Shown: positions 1 through 6,278 of the stretch, in pieces | How the letters are laid out: every line of letters begins with the position of its first letter | Position numbering within the stretch: the first letter of the stretch is position 1 | From: DATMER01 sp036266195 | GTDB taxonomy: Bacteria; Acidobacteriota; Thermoanaerobaculia; Multivoradales; UBA5704 | Length of the DNA stretch: 10,651 nucleotides | NCBI GenBank assembly: GCA_036266195.1 | Contig: DATANP010000193.1 | Span: 1 to 10,651, forward strand | Direction: 5' to 3' | Notes under the pieces: model-generated | What the model saw: the letters and a program-made list of their open reading frames with translations, nothing else | What the model was told of the DNA's origin: nothing | Databases searched by the model: none | Position numbers and translations under genes: made by a program

Positions 1-1
1 T

Positions 2-141
<140 letters not shown>

Positions 142-189
142 GATCGCGCTTCGGCAAAGTTCAACTGGCAGTTCTCGTTTGACGAGATA

Positions 190-891
190 CTAGGACTCGA
201 CGGTAGACCGGAGACGCTTGACGATCGCGGCCACGTGCAGGGCCGTGGTGTCGAGCGCCGGGATGTCCGCGATGACCGGTGCGGGCAGGAGCAACGGCAA
301 CTCGGTCCCGCCGAGGATGACTCCCTCGACTCCCTGGTCAACCCGGAGACGGCTGACGAGCGACAGGAATCGCCGGCGCGTGTCGTCCAGGAACTGGCCG
401 CGGAGGAGCTCCTCCACGTACTTCTCGTGAACCCAGGCCCGGTCCGTGTCGTCCGGCACCACCACGTCGATTCCGTAGCGCGCGCACACCTCGGGGTAGA
501 ACGGCGCTTCCATGGTGAACCGCGTGCCGAGAAGGGCCAACCGTCCCAATCCGCGCCCTCTCGCCTCCTGGGCGCACACCTCGACGATGCTCAGCAAGGG
601 CACGGGTGATCGGGCCGCGAGGTCGTCGAACACGATATGGGGCGTGTTGGCGGTCATCGCGGCGAAGCCTACGCCGGCGCCGGCCAGGCGCCGCAGTGAG
701 GCCAGGAGGTACTCGATGAGCGCCGGCCGGTCCGTTTCGACGAGGCGCAGCCCCAGCCGGACATCGAGACTGTCGATGACGATGGACGGAGCCGTGCCCG
801 GCTCCTCCCGCTCCCACGCCTCCAGGATACGGCGGTAGTAGTCGATCGTGGACTCCGGTCCAAGTCCGCCGACAAGCCCGACAGTCGTCAT
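190..891 (-). CDS. Aspartate/glutamate racemase-family protein lacking both catalytic cysteines
   Basis: This 233-aa cytosolic protein fits the Asp/Glu racemase superfamily, which normally interconverts D- and L-amino acids with two cysteines and no cofactor. The N-terminus reads GLVGGLGPESTIDYYRRI, a typical opening. The first active-site segment is TANTPHIVFDDL (residues 80-91) and the second is ILGGTELPLLL (192-202). Where classical enzymes have Cys-Asn-Thr and Gly-Cys-Thr-Glu, this one has Ala81 and Gly195, so both catalytic cysteines are missing. Length matches the family. The ATG at 891 gives the expected N-terminus. The gene lies 26 nt after the small membrane protein gene and is probably the last gene of a four-gene operon. 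Family membership is firm; racemase activity is doubtful, and a related activity or a non-catalytic role is possible. The Ala/Gly pairing seems, from memory, to recur in a subfamily annotated generically as amino acid racemase. Confidence 0.9.
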   Translation of the reverse strand: MTTVGLVGGLGPESTIDYYRRILEAWEREEPGTAPSIVIDSLDVRLGLRLVETDRPALIEYLLASLRRLAGAGVGFAAMTANTPHIVFDDLAARSPVPLLSIVEVCAQEARGRGLGRLALLGTRFTMEAPFYPEVCARYGIDVVVPDDTDRAWVHEKYVEELLRGQFLDDTRRRFLSLVSRLRVDQGVEGVILGGTELPLLLPAPVIADIPALDTTALHVAAIVKRLRSTVES

Positions 892-917
892 CCTTTGATG
901 CTACCCCACAATCTCCA

Positions 918-1298
918 TCAGGACTTGGGATGGGTGAAGGCGACCAGCCCGAACCAGATGGCGAAGACCGAATAGGCGACGGCTCCGATGAGGACGGCCG
1001 CCGCTTTTTCGCCGGCGAGCAACGCCTTGAGCAGGGTTATCGCGACCACGGCAAAGTGGACGAAGTTGCCCATGGCGACAGGGCGGCTGTAGACGCCACC
1101 GATCAGATTGCCTCGCGCCATCCAGTTGAGGATCGCGAAGCCGAGATAGAGCGCGCCGGCGATCTGAATCAACAGCACTCCAAGTCCGCGAGGCTCAGCT
1201 CCGAAATAGGACAGGATCTCCTGGGGGAGAAAGGAGGCAGTGATTCCGAGGAGCGCCACCAGGATGGCGCTCAGCGTCATGAGAGCTTTGGTCTTCAT
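918..1298 (-). CDS. Small four-helix membrane protein of unknown function
   Basis: This 126-aa protein is almost entirely hydrophobic. Helices are predicted by eye at about residues 5-24, 40-60, 75-95 and 98-120, with short loops including NWMARGN after helix 2 and LAGEKAAA between helices 3 and 4. No catalytic motif is visible, and I do not recognise a named family with certainty; it resembles generic small conserved inner-membrane proteins. Its ATG overlaps the stop of the acetyltransferase gene in an ATGA arrangement (1295-1298), so translation is probably coupled. The racemase-family gene follows after 26 nt. The gene is supported by the tight packing and an intact membrane topology; its function is unknown. 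Confidence 0.85.
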   Translation of the reverse strand: MKTKALMTLSAILVALLGITASFLPQEILSYFGAEPRGLGVLLIQIAGALYLGFAILNWMARGNLIGGVYSRPVAMGNFVHFAVVAITLLKALLAGEKAAAVLIGAVAYSVFAIWFGLVAFTHPKS

Positions 1299-1756
1299 TG
1301 TCTTCTGAGCAGAAGAGTGATCATCGGGATGCCGTCGTTCGTCGACCAGCGGCGGTATTCCCGAAAGCCAAGCTTATCGTAGAGGGACAGCGCCGGCCGG
1401 TTCAGGATTCCGGTGGAGACGGTCAGGTCACGATCCCGGTAGAGACTCAGGAGGAAGTGGAGCAGCCTCGTTGCGAGGCCCTTCCGGAAGTGATCCGGGT
1501 CGACGACCAGTGACGCGATGTTGACCGGGTCCTCTTCAGCCTCGATCTCCGCCACAGCCGCGAGACGGTCGTCGGCGAAGGCGCCGAAGAACAGGCTTGA
1601 GGCGGAGAGGATCTGCTCGACGGTGCGGCGCAGGGGAAAGAAGTCCGAAACGCCGAGCAACTCGGCTTCGATGCGGTAGGCAGCCATCATGACGCGGTGG
1701 ATCTCCGCCGTGATCTCCGGGCGGGTATGGTCGAGGCGGAGGGGAGCTAGTGGCAC
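1295..1756 (-). CDS. GNAT-family N-acetyltransferase
   Basis: The protein has 153 aa from a GTG start at 1756. The GNAT fold is shown by the acetyl-CoA binding segment ASLVVDPDHFRKGLATRLL (residues 81-99), with the R/Q-x-x-G-x-G/A pattern as RKGLA. A C-terminal segment, NRPALSLYDKLGF (119-131), is the usual GNAT Asn...Tyr...GF ending. The N-terminal part (HRVMMAAYRIEAELLG, then FFPLRRT) resembles GNATs with a conserved aromatic/Pro loop. The substrate cannot be read from sequence. The frame stays open far upstream, but that part lies inside the secreted protein gene. The GTG overlaps that gene's end by 10 nt and gives a normal GNAT N-terminus, so I chose it. The 3' end overlaps the membrane protein gene by 4 nt. 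Both junctions suggest translational coupling within one operon. Confidence 0.85.
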   Translation of the reverse strand: MPLAPLRLDHTRPEITAEIHRVMMAAYRIEAELLGVSDFFPLRRTVEQILSASSLFFGAFADDRLAAVAEIEAEEDPVNIASLVVDPDHFRKGLATRLLHFLLSLYRDRDLTVSTGILNRPALSLYDKLGFREYRRWSTNDGIPMITLLLRRQ

Positions 1757-2196
1757 TTGCACCCGAGGCTCTTGTCCCATCCGTGGTCGATCCAGTGCCA
1801 ATAGTCGGTATAGAGCCAGAGGCAGATCCGATGGCCCGGGGCTTTTCCAAGGTCGAGAGAAAAAGCCTCGTAGGGGCGGCCGTCGAGGCTGACCTTGATC
1901 CGGACGCGCCGGCCGGTGGACAGACCGGAGATCTGGCCCATCTCGTCGTTTCCGACCGTAGCTCTCAGGCGGCCATCGACGGAAAACTTGAATTTCGAGT
2001 CGTGGGAGGGAGGCCAGGTGGTCTCGGACATGTTGACTTCGGGAATCACGATCTTGCCGGGCACCTGGGCTTCGACGTGAAAAGCCGCAATGCAGATCAT
2101 CCCGTCGGCACCCGCTGCGAAGGCGGGAGTGCCGCTCAGCGCCACGAGCGCCAGGGTGAAGGCGCTGATCCAACGATGGCTCGCGTGCATGTCCAT
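1747..2196 (-). CDS. Small secreted protein with C-terminal Cys-Lys-Cys, copy 1
   Basis: This 149-aa protein starts with MDMHASHRW and a clear signal peptide ending near TPAFA, so it is probably exported to the periplasm or beyond. The mature part holds VDGRLRATVGNDEM, then GRRVRIKVSLDGRPYEAFSL, then RICLWLYTDYWHWIDHGW, ending in GCKCH. Four cysteines are kept between the two copies in this window (ICIA, RICLW and the final CKC), which would allow two disulfides. The protein at 6692-7171 is about three-quarters identical over the mature region. I do not recognise the family. A GTG at 2208 is an alternative start adding four residues, and it lies in a 13-nt segment also conserved upstream of the other copy; neither start has a clear ribosome-binding site. 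It is the first gene of the GNAT/membrane/racemase cluster. Gene reality is well supported by the paralogue and signal peptide. Confidence 0.85.
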   Translation of the reverse strand: MDMHASHRWISAFTLALVALSGTPAFAAGADGMICIAAFHVEAQVPGKIVIPEVNMSETTWPPSHDSKFKFSVDGRLRATVGNDEMGQISGLSTGRRVRIKVSLDGRPYEAFSLDLGKAPGHRICLWLYTDYWHWIDHGWDKSLGCKCH

Positions 2197-2209
2197 GGAG
2201 GCTAGCACG
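2186..2209 (-). promoter_or_regulatory. Conserved 24-nt start region shared by the two Cys-Lys-Cys genes
   Basis: This segment matches 7161-7184 with one mismatch in 24 nt. It covers the first codons (ATG GAC ATG CA) and 13 nt upstream containing the palindrome GCTAGC and an in-frame GTG. The following signal-peptide codons are much less similar between the copies. The upstream conservation therefore suggests a functional translation-initiation region or a longer N-terminus starting at GTG. Which of these applies is not decided by the sequence. Confidence 0.4.
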
Positions 2210-2266
2210 CCCCAGGATCGGAATGGGATCTCCGTCAGGTCTCGATAAGGACCGAGCGGGCTATCT

Positions 2267-2318
2267 TGTCCTTCCCCGAAGGACAGATCAGGCCAAATTT
2301 GTCCTTCGGGGAAGGACA
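2267..2318. repeat. Pair of 19-bp palindromes in inverted orientation
   Basis: The 19-mers TGTCCTTCCCCGAAGGACA (2267-2285) and TGTCCTTCGGGGAAGGACA (2300-2318) are exact reverse complements of each other, separated by 14 nt. Each is also an 8-bp perfect stem, TGTCCTTC/GAAGGACA, around a 3-nt loop. The transcript could thus form two small hairpins or one 19-bp hairpin. The pair sits in the 184-nt gap between the secreted peptide gene and the Cys-Lys-Cys gene, both on the minus strand. It may be a terminator for the former, an operator for the latter, or a REP/BIME-like repeat. A related motif occurs at 6251-6266. Confidence 0.75.
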
Positions 2319-2380
2319 GGAGCCGCAAGGTCGTTGGTGTGTTGCCGCCCTGACGACCCCTGCCTGCCGTCCCTGCCGAC

Positions 2381-2647
2381 TCAGCAGATGTCTCTTATCC
2401 CGGTCACGCTGTATGGAGAGGTACTACCTATACTGTAGAACCCGCAGCCGCATTTGGGCCACCTCCAACCCTGCAGTCCGACTTGCGTGGTGTGGCTGGC
2501 GTCGCTGTAAAAGATGGTCTCCGTCCCGCAATTGACCGCCGCAACGGGCTCGGGCACTGCGAAGCCCAGGACCACTGCCAGGGTGGCCAACGCCAGGACC
2601 AGCGAGACCACGCGGACGCTGAGCCCCGACTTCTTCAGCTTCGACAT
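2381..2647 (-). CDS. Small secreted Cys-containing peptide, DUF6289-like
   Basis: This 88-aa protein begins MSKLKKSGLSVRVV, followed by a hydrophobic stretch and a signal cleavage region near EPVAA (about residue 37), leaving a mature peptide of about 50 residues. The mature part has NCGTETIFYSDASHTTQVG, then WPKCGCGFYSIG and a C-terminal IRDIC, with four cysteines. The Cys...YYSDA-T-T-VG layout resembles short exported proteins I recall as DUF6289; that link is from memory and moderate. The ATG at 2647 is fixed by a near-perfect ribosome-binding site, AAAGGAG, six bases before it. The open frame upstream of this start runs antisense-like through the peptidase gene and is not used. It lies 44 nt after the M28 peptidase gene and may share its transcript. 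Its function is unknown; disulfide bonding or surface display is possible. Confidence 0.8.
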   Translation of the reverse strand: MSKLKKSGLSVRVVSLVLALATLAVVLGFAVPEPVAAVNCGTETIFYSDASHTTQVGLQGWRWPKCGCGFYSIGSTSPYSVTGIRDIC

Positions 2648-2691
2648 AACAGGCTCCTTTCCAAGAGAGGAAATCCCCTTCGGAGATCTTC

Positions 2692-4365
2692 CTACATAGG
2701 AAGGGTGCCTGCGGGGTGCAGGACGAGCCGTCCGAACCGCTCGCCGAAGAAGTCGCCGGGATTCCAGCGCGGCCGCTCGTTCGCCTGGACGACGGTATAA
2801 GCGATGAGGAACAGGTCGCGGGTGAAACGCGCCGCGGCGTCGAAATCCATCGGCTGCGACATGTCGTCGCTCGGTTGGTGATAGCGGTTCTTCAACCAGT
2901 CGAGGGCCAGGGCACGGGCGTCGGCGTCCCGCTGCGCGCCCAGGATCAGCGACGGCACTCCCTTGAGGAGGAACGCGTACTGATCGCTCCGCACGAGAGA
3001 GGCCTGCTCGGGAAACGGATCCGGCACCAACGGCAGCCCCGCTGCCGCCGCGCCGGCGGAGACCACTGATGCGAGAGTGGAGTGATCGGCACCGCGCGCG
3101 AACAGCGCGTTGAAAGGCCACATCGAAGTGCCGTCGATGTTGAGGTCGGCGACGATCGACGCGAGCGGCACGGGAGGGTTGTGCACGAAGTAATCCGATC
3201 CGATCAGGCCGGACTCCTCGCCGGTGAAGGCGACGAAGAGCAGCGATCGCCGGGGGCGCTCCGGCAGCGATGCGAAGGCGCGCGCGATCTCGAGCAGCGA
3301 GGCCACGCCCGCGGCGTTGTCGATGGCGCCGTTGTAGATCGGATCGCCGTTCACCGGCTCGCGGATGCCGAGGTGATCCAGGTGCGCGCTGATGACGACG
3401 TATTCGGCGGCGAGCGCCGGATCCGAGCCGCGCAGCAGCCCGACCACGTTGGGGCTGGCGAGGTTGGTGAGGCGGCTCTTCTTCACCATGCGGACCCGCA
3501 CGGGCAGAGGGGTGGGAGTTCGCTTCGCTTGCGCGTCGCTATAAGTGACCGCGGCATCCTTGAAGAGCGCCTGCGAGGCGGCCGGTCCGAGCCCCGCACT
3601 GCCGCGGATCTGGGGGTAGGAGCCGTGCGCATCGCCGCCCTCCAGCCAGGCGATCGCGTCGAGGTTCCCGAGCAGTTGGACGAACGCGCTCCACGAGCCT
3701 CTCTTCTCGTCCTCGTCGTCCCACAGCCGCAGGAGCCCAACCGCGCCATGGGCGGCCGCGTTCTCCATCCTGGTCGGGGTAGCCCCGAAGTGAGCACGCT
3801 CCTCGGGCGGCAACGATGCCGGCGCGCCGCCCAAATAGGCGACGATCTTTCCCCTGGCATCGATACCCGCGTAGTCGTCGTACCCGCGCTCCGGCGCCGT
3901 GACCCCGTAGCCGACGAAAACCACCGGCGCCTCGACTTCCATCGACGCCTCGAATCCGCCGCGCAGCAGGACGTCGCGGCCAGGGACCAGCAGGCTCCGC
4001 TCGCCGTGCGCCGGGATGATCTCGACACGGCTCTCCTCCGCGATCAGATCGCTGCGGCGCATCGGCACCGTTTGCAGCCAGGAGCCACCGGCGCCCGGTT
4101 CGAGGCCCATTGCTTCAAGCTGCGCGGCGACGTACCGCGCCGCGATCTCATGGCCGCGCGTCGCGGTACCGCGGCCTTCCAGGAGATCGTCGGCGAGAAA
4201 TGCCATGTGCGCGCGGACGGCTGCCGGCCGGATCCGCTGCAGCGCGTCCGCGACCGCCGGACCGCGCAGGTCGACCGGCTCCTGGCTCGCGCCATCCATC
4301 GCGAGACAGAACAAGAGAAAGCCGGAAAACCACGGGATGGACCTGACCATGGTGACAGGAATCAT
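2692..4365 (-). CDS. Exported M28-family zinc metallopeptidase
   Basis: This 557-aa protein hydrolyses peptides, probably as an aminopeptidase, in the periplasm or outside the cell. An N-terminal hydrophobic signal (about residues 8-26) is followed by a short helical lead and a PA-like insert around PVVFVGYGVTAPERGYDDYA (147-166). The catalytic M28 domain covers about 300-530. The di-zinc ligands are visible in order: His328 (SAHLDH), Asp349 (NGAIDNAAG), Glu383/Glu384 (TGEESG, catalytic base plus ligand), Asp411 (LNIDG) and His496 (RYHQPSDD). Nothing essential is missing and the length is normal for the family. The ATG at 4365 has GGAAG upstream at suitable spacing; a second ATG at 4350 would shorten the protein by five residues. 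It follows the 67-aa protein gene by 32 nt and precedes the small secreted peptide, so the three may form one transcript. Substrate specificity is not evident. Confidence 0.95.
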   Translation of the reverse strand: MIPVTMVRSIPWFSGFLLFCLAMDGASQEPVDLRGPAVADALQRIRPAAVRAHMAFLADDLLEGRGTATRGHEIAARYVAAQLEAMGLEPGAGGSWLQTVPMRRSDLIAEESRVEIIPAHGERSLLVPGRDVLLRGGFEASMEVEAPVVFVGYGVTAPERGYDDYAGIDARGKIVAYLGGAPASLPPEERAHFGATPTRMENAAAHGAVGLLRLWDDEDEKRGSWSAFVQLLGNLDAIAWLEGGDAHGSYPQIRGSAGLGPAASQALFKDAAVTYSDAQAKRTPTPLPVRVRMVKKSRLTNLASPNVVGLLRGSDPALAAEYVVISAHLDHLGIREPVNGDPIYNGAIDNAAGVASLLEIARAFASLPERPRRSLLFVAFTGEESGLIGSDYFVHNPPVPLASIVADLNIDGTSMWPFNALFARGADHSTLASVVSAGAAAAGLPLVPDPFPEQASLVRSDQYAFLLKGVPSLILGAQRDADARALALDWLKNRYHQPSDDMSQPMDFDAAARFTRDLFLIAYTVVQANERPRWNPGDFFGERFGRLVLHPAGTLPM

Positions 4366-4397
4366 ACGGTCTTCCGCACCTCGGGGGACCGGCGCCT

Positions 4398-4601
4398 CTA
4401 GCGGGACTTGAGGGCTGCCTGTTTCTCGATGACAGCGGGATCCCGTTCAAAGACGCCGTGCGAGTAGAAGGCTTCATCGAGGTCGTTCGTGACCTGGGCC
4501 TGCTCGAGCCACAGGTTCCAATAGGCGATCAACTCGTCCCACGTCAGATTGCGCAGATCGAGATCTTCCTCGCTGAGGAACTCGTCTCTCATGTCGGCCA
4601 T
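4398..4601 (-). CDS. Small acidic hypothetical protein
   Basis: This 67-aa soluble protein begins MADMRDEFLSEEDLDL and contains an aromatic-rich helix-like part, LTWDELIAYWNLWLEQAQ (residues 19-36), then DEAFYSHGVFERDP. No signal peptide, membrane segment or cysteine is present. I do not recognise the family. A purine-rich AAGGGGG lies about nine bases before the ATG at 4601 and supports the start. It lies 32 nt upstream of the M28 peptidase gene on the same strand and could be its operon partner. The ordered residue pattern and third-position G/C support a real gene despite the short length. Confidence 0.65.
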   Translation of the reverse strand: MADMRDEFLSEEDLDLRNLTWDELIAYWNLWLEQAQVTNDLDEAFYSHGVFERDPAVIEKQAALKSR

Positions 4602-4689
4602 GGCGGTTCCCCCTTCCGGGTTCGAAAGATAGCACTCCTTCAGCGCGAGAGGTCACCTCACCAGGATCACTCCTCGAAAGGAGCCCTGT

Positions 4690-4751
4690 CTATCGGCCGA
4701 GCCGCACCACCATCACCCGCCCCCGCCCGCGTTCGGCGAGGCGAGCAGGAC
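4690..4751 (-). pseudogene. Frameshifted relic of the 3' end of an FG-GAP repeat gene
   Basis: Positions 4700-4751 match 7201-7256 almost exactly, apart from a 4-nt deletion in a run of GCCC units. The coding end is also recognisable: the relic reads RGRVMVVRLGR-stop (TAG at 4690-4692) where the intact gene at 7191-8618 reads RGRVMVVRLGK-stop. The codons differ at several third positions. Upstream of the 4-nt deletion the frame would continue as LLASPNAGG, so the reading frame is broken. Only about 20 codons remain. This is the tail of a diverged paralogous copy whose body has been lost, and the retained stop codon shows it is gene-derived. Confidence 0.75.
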
Positions 4752-4753
4752 GG

Positions 4754-4888
4754 CTCTACGAGCGATTCCGGTTGCTGCAAGACCTGGACAGGTTCGCGCT
4801 CCTCCCAAATCAGTACGGTCCCCTGGAGGCGAGAACCTTCGCGCCGCTTGTCGAGAAGCTGGGCGTCGGGAGCGAAGGGCCAAACTGA
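4754..4888 (+). pseudogene. Possible C-terminal coding remnant, no recognisable start
   Basis: A plus-strand frame of 44 codons ends in TGA at 4886-4888 and reads LYERFRLLQDLDRF, then ALLPNQYGPLEAR and FAPLVEKLGVGSEGPN. About four fifths of its third positions are G or C, like the intact genes here, and the residue pattern looks like real protein. It begins two bases after the FG-GAP relic, with no start codon or ribosome-binding site, so it looks like the tail of a gene cut by a rearrangement. I do not recognise the family. The minus strand is also open across it (about 4667-4909) but is less convincing by third-position composition. Low to moderate confidence. Confidence 0.35.
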
Positions 4889-5002
4889 GGCCGCCATTAT
4901 GAGGAACACTTATATCGACCTAGCTGGAAGCCTGAAATGAAACGCGGGAAATCGGCACAAGGCTGTGGCATGGGTTCAATCGGCACAGCGTAAGGAGCAA
5001 CC
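4889..5002 (+). promoter_or_regulatory. Upstream region of the propeller gene with a 10-bp direct repeat
   Basis: This 114-nt non-coding stretch holds an AT-richer patch around TTATAT (about 4911-4916), unusual in such GC-rich DNA and a possible -10-like region, but no convincing -35 partner was found. AATCGGCACA occurs twice, at 4950-4959 and 4978-4987, exactly 28 nt apart. TAAGGAG at 4991-4997 is a strong ribosome-binding site five bases before the ATG at 5003. The direct repeat could be an operator pair, but chance is not excluded. Confidence 0.35.
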
Positions 5003-6232
5003 ATGATCAGGCCTCGTCTCTCACTTCTCCTTCTAGTTGCCCTGGCAGGGAGCGCAGCGGCGGCTCAACCCGTTCCACTCGGTCCGGAGAGGCGGGTCGA
5101 CACCGTCGAAGGCAAGCAACCGGATATACCCTTCGTGGCCGTGCAGGCGGGCGGCGGCTTCGAGATTGCCTGGAGCTACAAGAACGCTGAAGCGCCGCTG
5201 GTCGTCGCCCGCCACTTCGACGCGGACGGTGCGCCCACCGACGCCTTGCAGGTGGCGCTCGGAAGCCTGGGCCCCTACCCGAACGTGAGAGGCCTGACGG
5301 CTACGAACGGAGGTTTCGAAGTACTCTGGCAGTTGGGAGGCAGCCCCAGGCAGCCTCACTACCGGCGCCATCTGGACCTGCGGGGAGTGCCCGATCCGGG
5401 CAAGCCGGTGCAGATGGGCGGAACAGGGTGGAGCACCCGATGGGTATGGCAGGTGCGGGGGAACGGGTTCATGGGCGGCTGGCAGATCCTGAAGAACAAC
5501 ATGCCTGTCGGCCTCGCGGTCCAGCGCCTTGACACCTCCGGCCGGCTAACGGGGTCGGTGCTGCGCCTGAACAGCCGGCTCGTCTACGACGACGAGCGGC
5601 CGATCCTCACCGGTCTGGCCGGCGGAGGTTTCCTGGCAGTCTGGAACGGCGTCATCAGCAAGCCGGTCAACTCCTATCTTTCCGTGGTGCGGGCCCGCAG
5701 GTTCTCGCCCGCCGGCAAGCCCTTGGGCCCGGACTTCGATGTCCATTCCAAGGTACCGGACGAGGCGGACATCCTCCACAGTCCCAGGGTGGCGGCCGCT
5801 CCCGGCGGAGGCTTTGCGGTGGCCTGGAGCTCCTATGACGGCAGCGCGCCAGCCTCAACTCCGTACCTGCGCCTCTTCGACGCCGCCGGCCGGCCGCGAG
5901 GCCGCGAGATCCCGGGCCCGGCGCCGGCGGAACGGGTCGAGGCCATGGCGTTCGACGCCGCCGGCAGGCTTCTGGTGCTCTGGGGCGAGGGCCTGGAAGG
6001 ACCTGGCCAGGAGGATCTCAAGGTCCAGCTCTTCAGCCCCAGGGGCGAGGCCCTGGGACCGCCGGAGAGGATTGCCACCGAGGCCAGCGGGCGGTTCCAC
6101 CGGCCTCTCCGAGGCAACGTGGCCTGGGCGGCAGGCTCCTGGCTCGTCGCCTGGGTGGCCGAGACCGACGAAGGCTACTTGGGGCCCAAGGCGGTCTTCG
6201 TGCGGCGATTCGCGGGAGAGGAAGAGCAGTAG
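5003..6232 (+). CDS. Exported seven-repeat protein, probable beta-propeller
   Basis: This 409-aa protein has a signal peptide (MIRPRLSLLLLVALAGSAAA, cleavage near residue 21). Seven copies of a G-G-G-F-x-x-x-W type unit follow at about residues 50, 102, 153, 207, 268, 320 and 378: GGGFEIAW, NGGFEVLW, GNGFMGGW, GGGFLAVW, GGGFAVAW, AGRLLVLW and GSWLVAW. Several are followed by R-x-F/L-D-x-x-G-x-P/L, for example RRFSPAGKPLGP. Spacing is 51-61 residues, as expected for blades of a seven-bladed propeller. No catalytic residues or Ca-binding motifs are evident, so it may bind a ligand, a surface polymer or another protein. It is the only intact plus-strand gene and is convergent with the DUF3995 gene. 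The start is fixed by TAAGGAG five bases upstream. Secretion is well supported; the fold is inference. Confidence 0.85.
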   Translation: MIRPRLSLLLLVALAGSAAAAQPVPLGPERRVDTVEGKQPDIPFVAVQAGGGFEIAWSYKNAEAPLVVARHFDADGAPTDALQVALGSLGPYPNVRGLTATNGGFEVLWQLGGSPRQPHYRRHLDLRGVPDPGKPVQMGGTGWSTRWVWQVRGNGFMGGWQILKNNMPVGLAVQRLDTSGRLTGSVLRLNSRLVYDDERPILTGLAGGGFLAVWNGVISKPVNSYLSVVRARRFSPAGKPLGPDFDVHSKVPDEADILHSPRVAAAPGGGFAVAWSSYDGSAPASTPYLRLFDAAGRPRGREIPGPAPAERVEAMAFDAAGRLLVLWGEGLEGPGQEDLKVQLFSPRGEALGPPERIATEASGRFHRPLRGNVAWAAGSWLVAWVAETDEGYLGPKAVFVRRFAGEEEQ

Positions 6233-6250
6233 AGCGGATCACCGGCCCAG

Positions 6251-6266
6251 CCTTCCGGGAAGGACA
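6251..6266. terminator. Short palindrome between convergent genes, possible bidirectional terminator
   Basis: CCTTCC-G-GGAAGG (6251-6263) is followed by ACAAAT. On the minus strand the segment reads ATTTGTCCTTCCCGGAAGG, clearly related to the palindromes at 2267-2318. It lies in the 46-nt gap between the stops of the propeller gene and the DUF3995 gene, where a bidirectional terminator would be expected. There is no T-tract, so the call is tentative; it may instead be a member of an interspersed palindrome family. Confidence 0.4.
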
Positions 6267-6278
6267 AATCTGCTACGA

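Noticed and set aside
1757..2173. N-terminal extension of the GNAT reading frame
   Set aside because: It lies fully inside the secreted Cys-Lys-Cys gene, gives an Arg/Pro-rich sequence, and would push the GNAT domain far from its usual N-terminal position.
2197..2328. N-terminal extension of Cys-Lys-Cys copy 1 (LSFPEGQ-type residues)
   Set aside because: This part is the translation of the palindrome pair, and the signal peptide begins at the conserved MDMHA start shared with the second copy.
2648..3121. N-terminal extension of the small secreted peptide
   Set aside because: It would remove the signal peptide from the N-terminus and run through the peptidase coding region. The AAAGGAG site fixes the start at 2647.
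3082..4401. A 439-codon plus-strand open frame opposite the peptidase gene
   Set aside because: It is the complement of a clear M28 peptidase with all zinc ligands. Its product is low-complexity Arg/Asp/Glu-rich without recognisable motifs, as expected for antisense frames in GC-rich DNA.
4667..4909. An 80-codon minus-strand open frame across the relic region
   Set aside because: It starts at GTG without a ribosome-binding site, its third-position composition is weaker than that of the plus-strand remnant, and its end passes out of frame through the FG-GAP relic.
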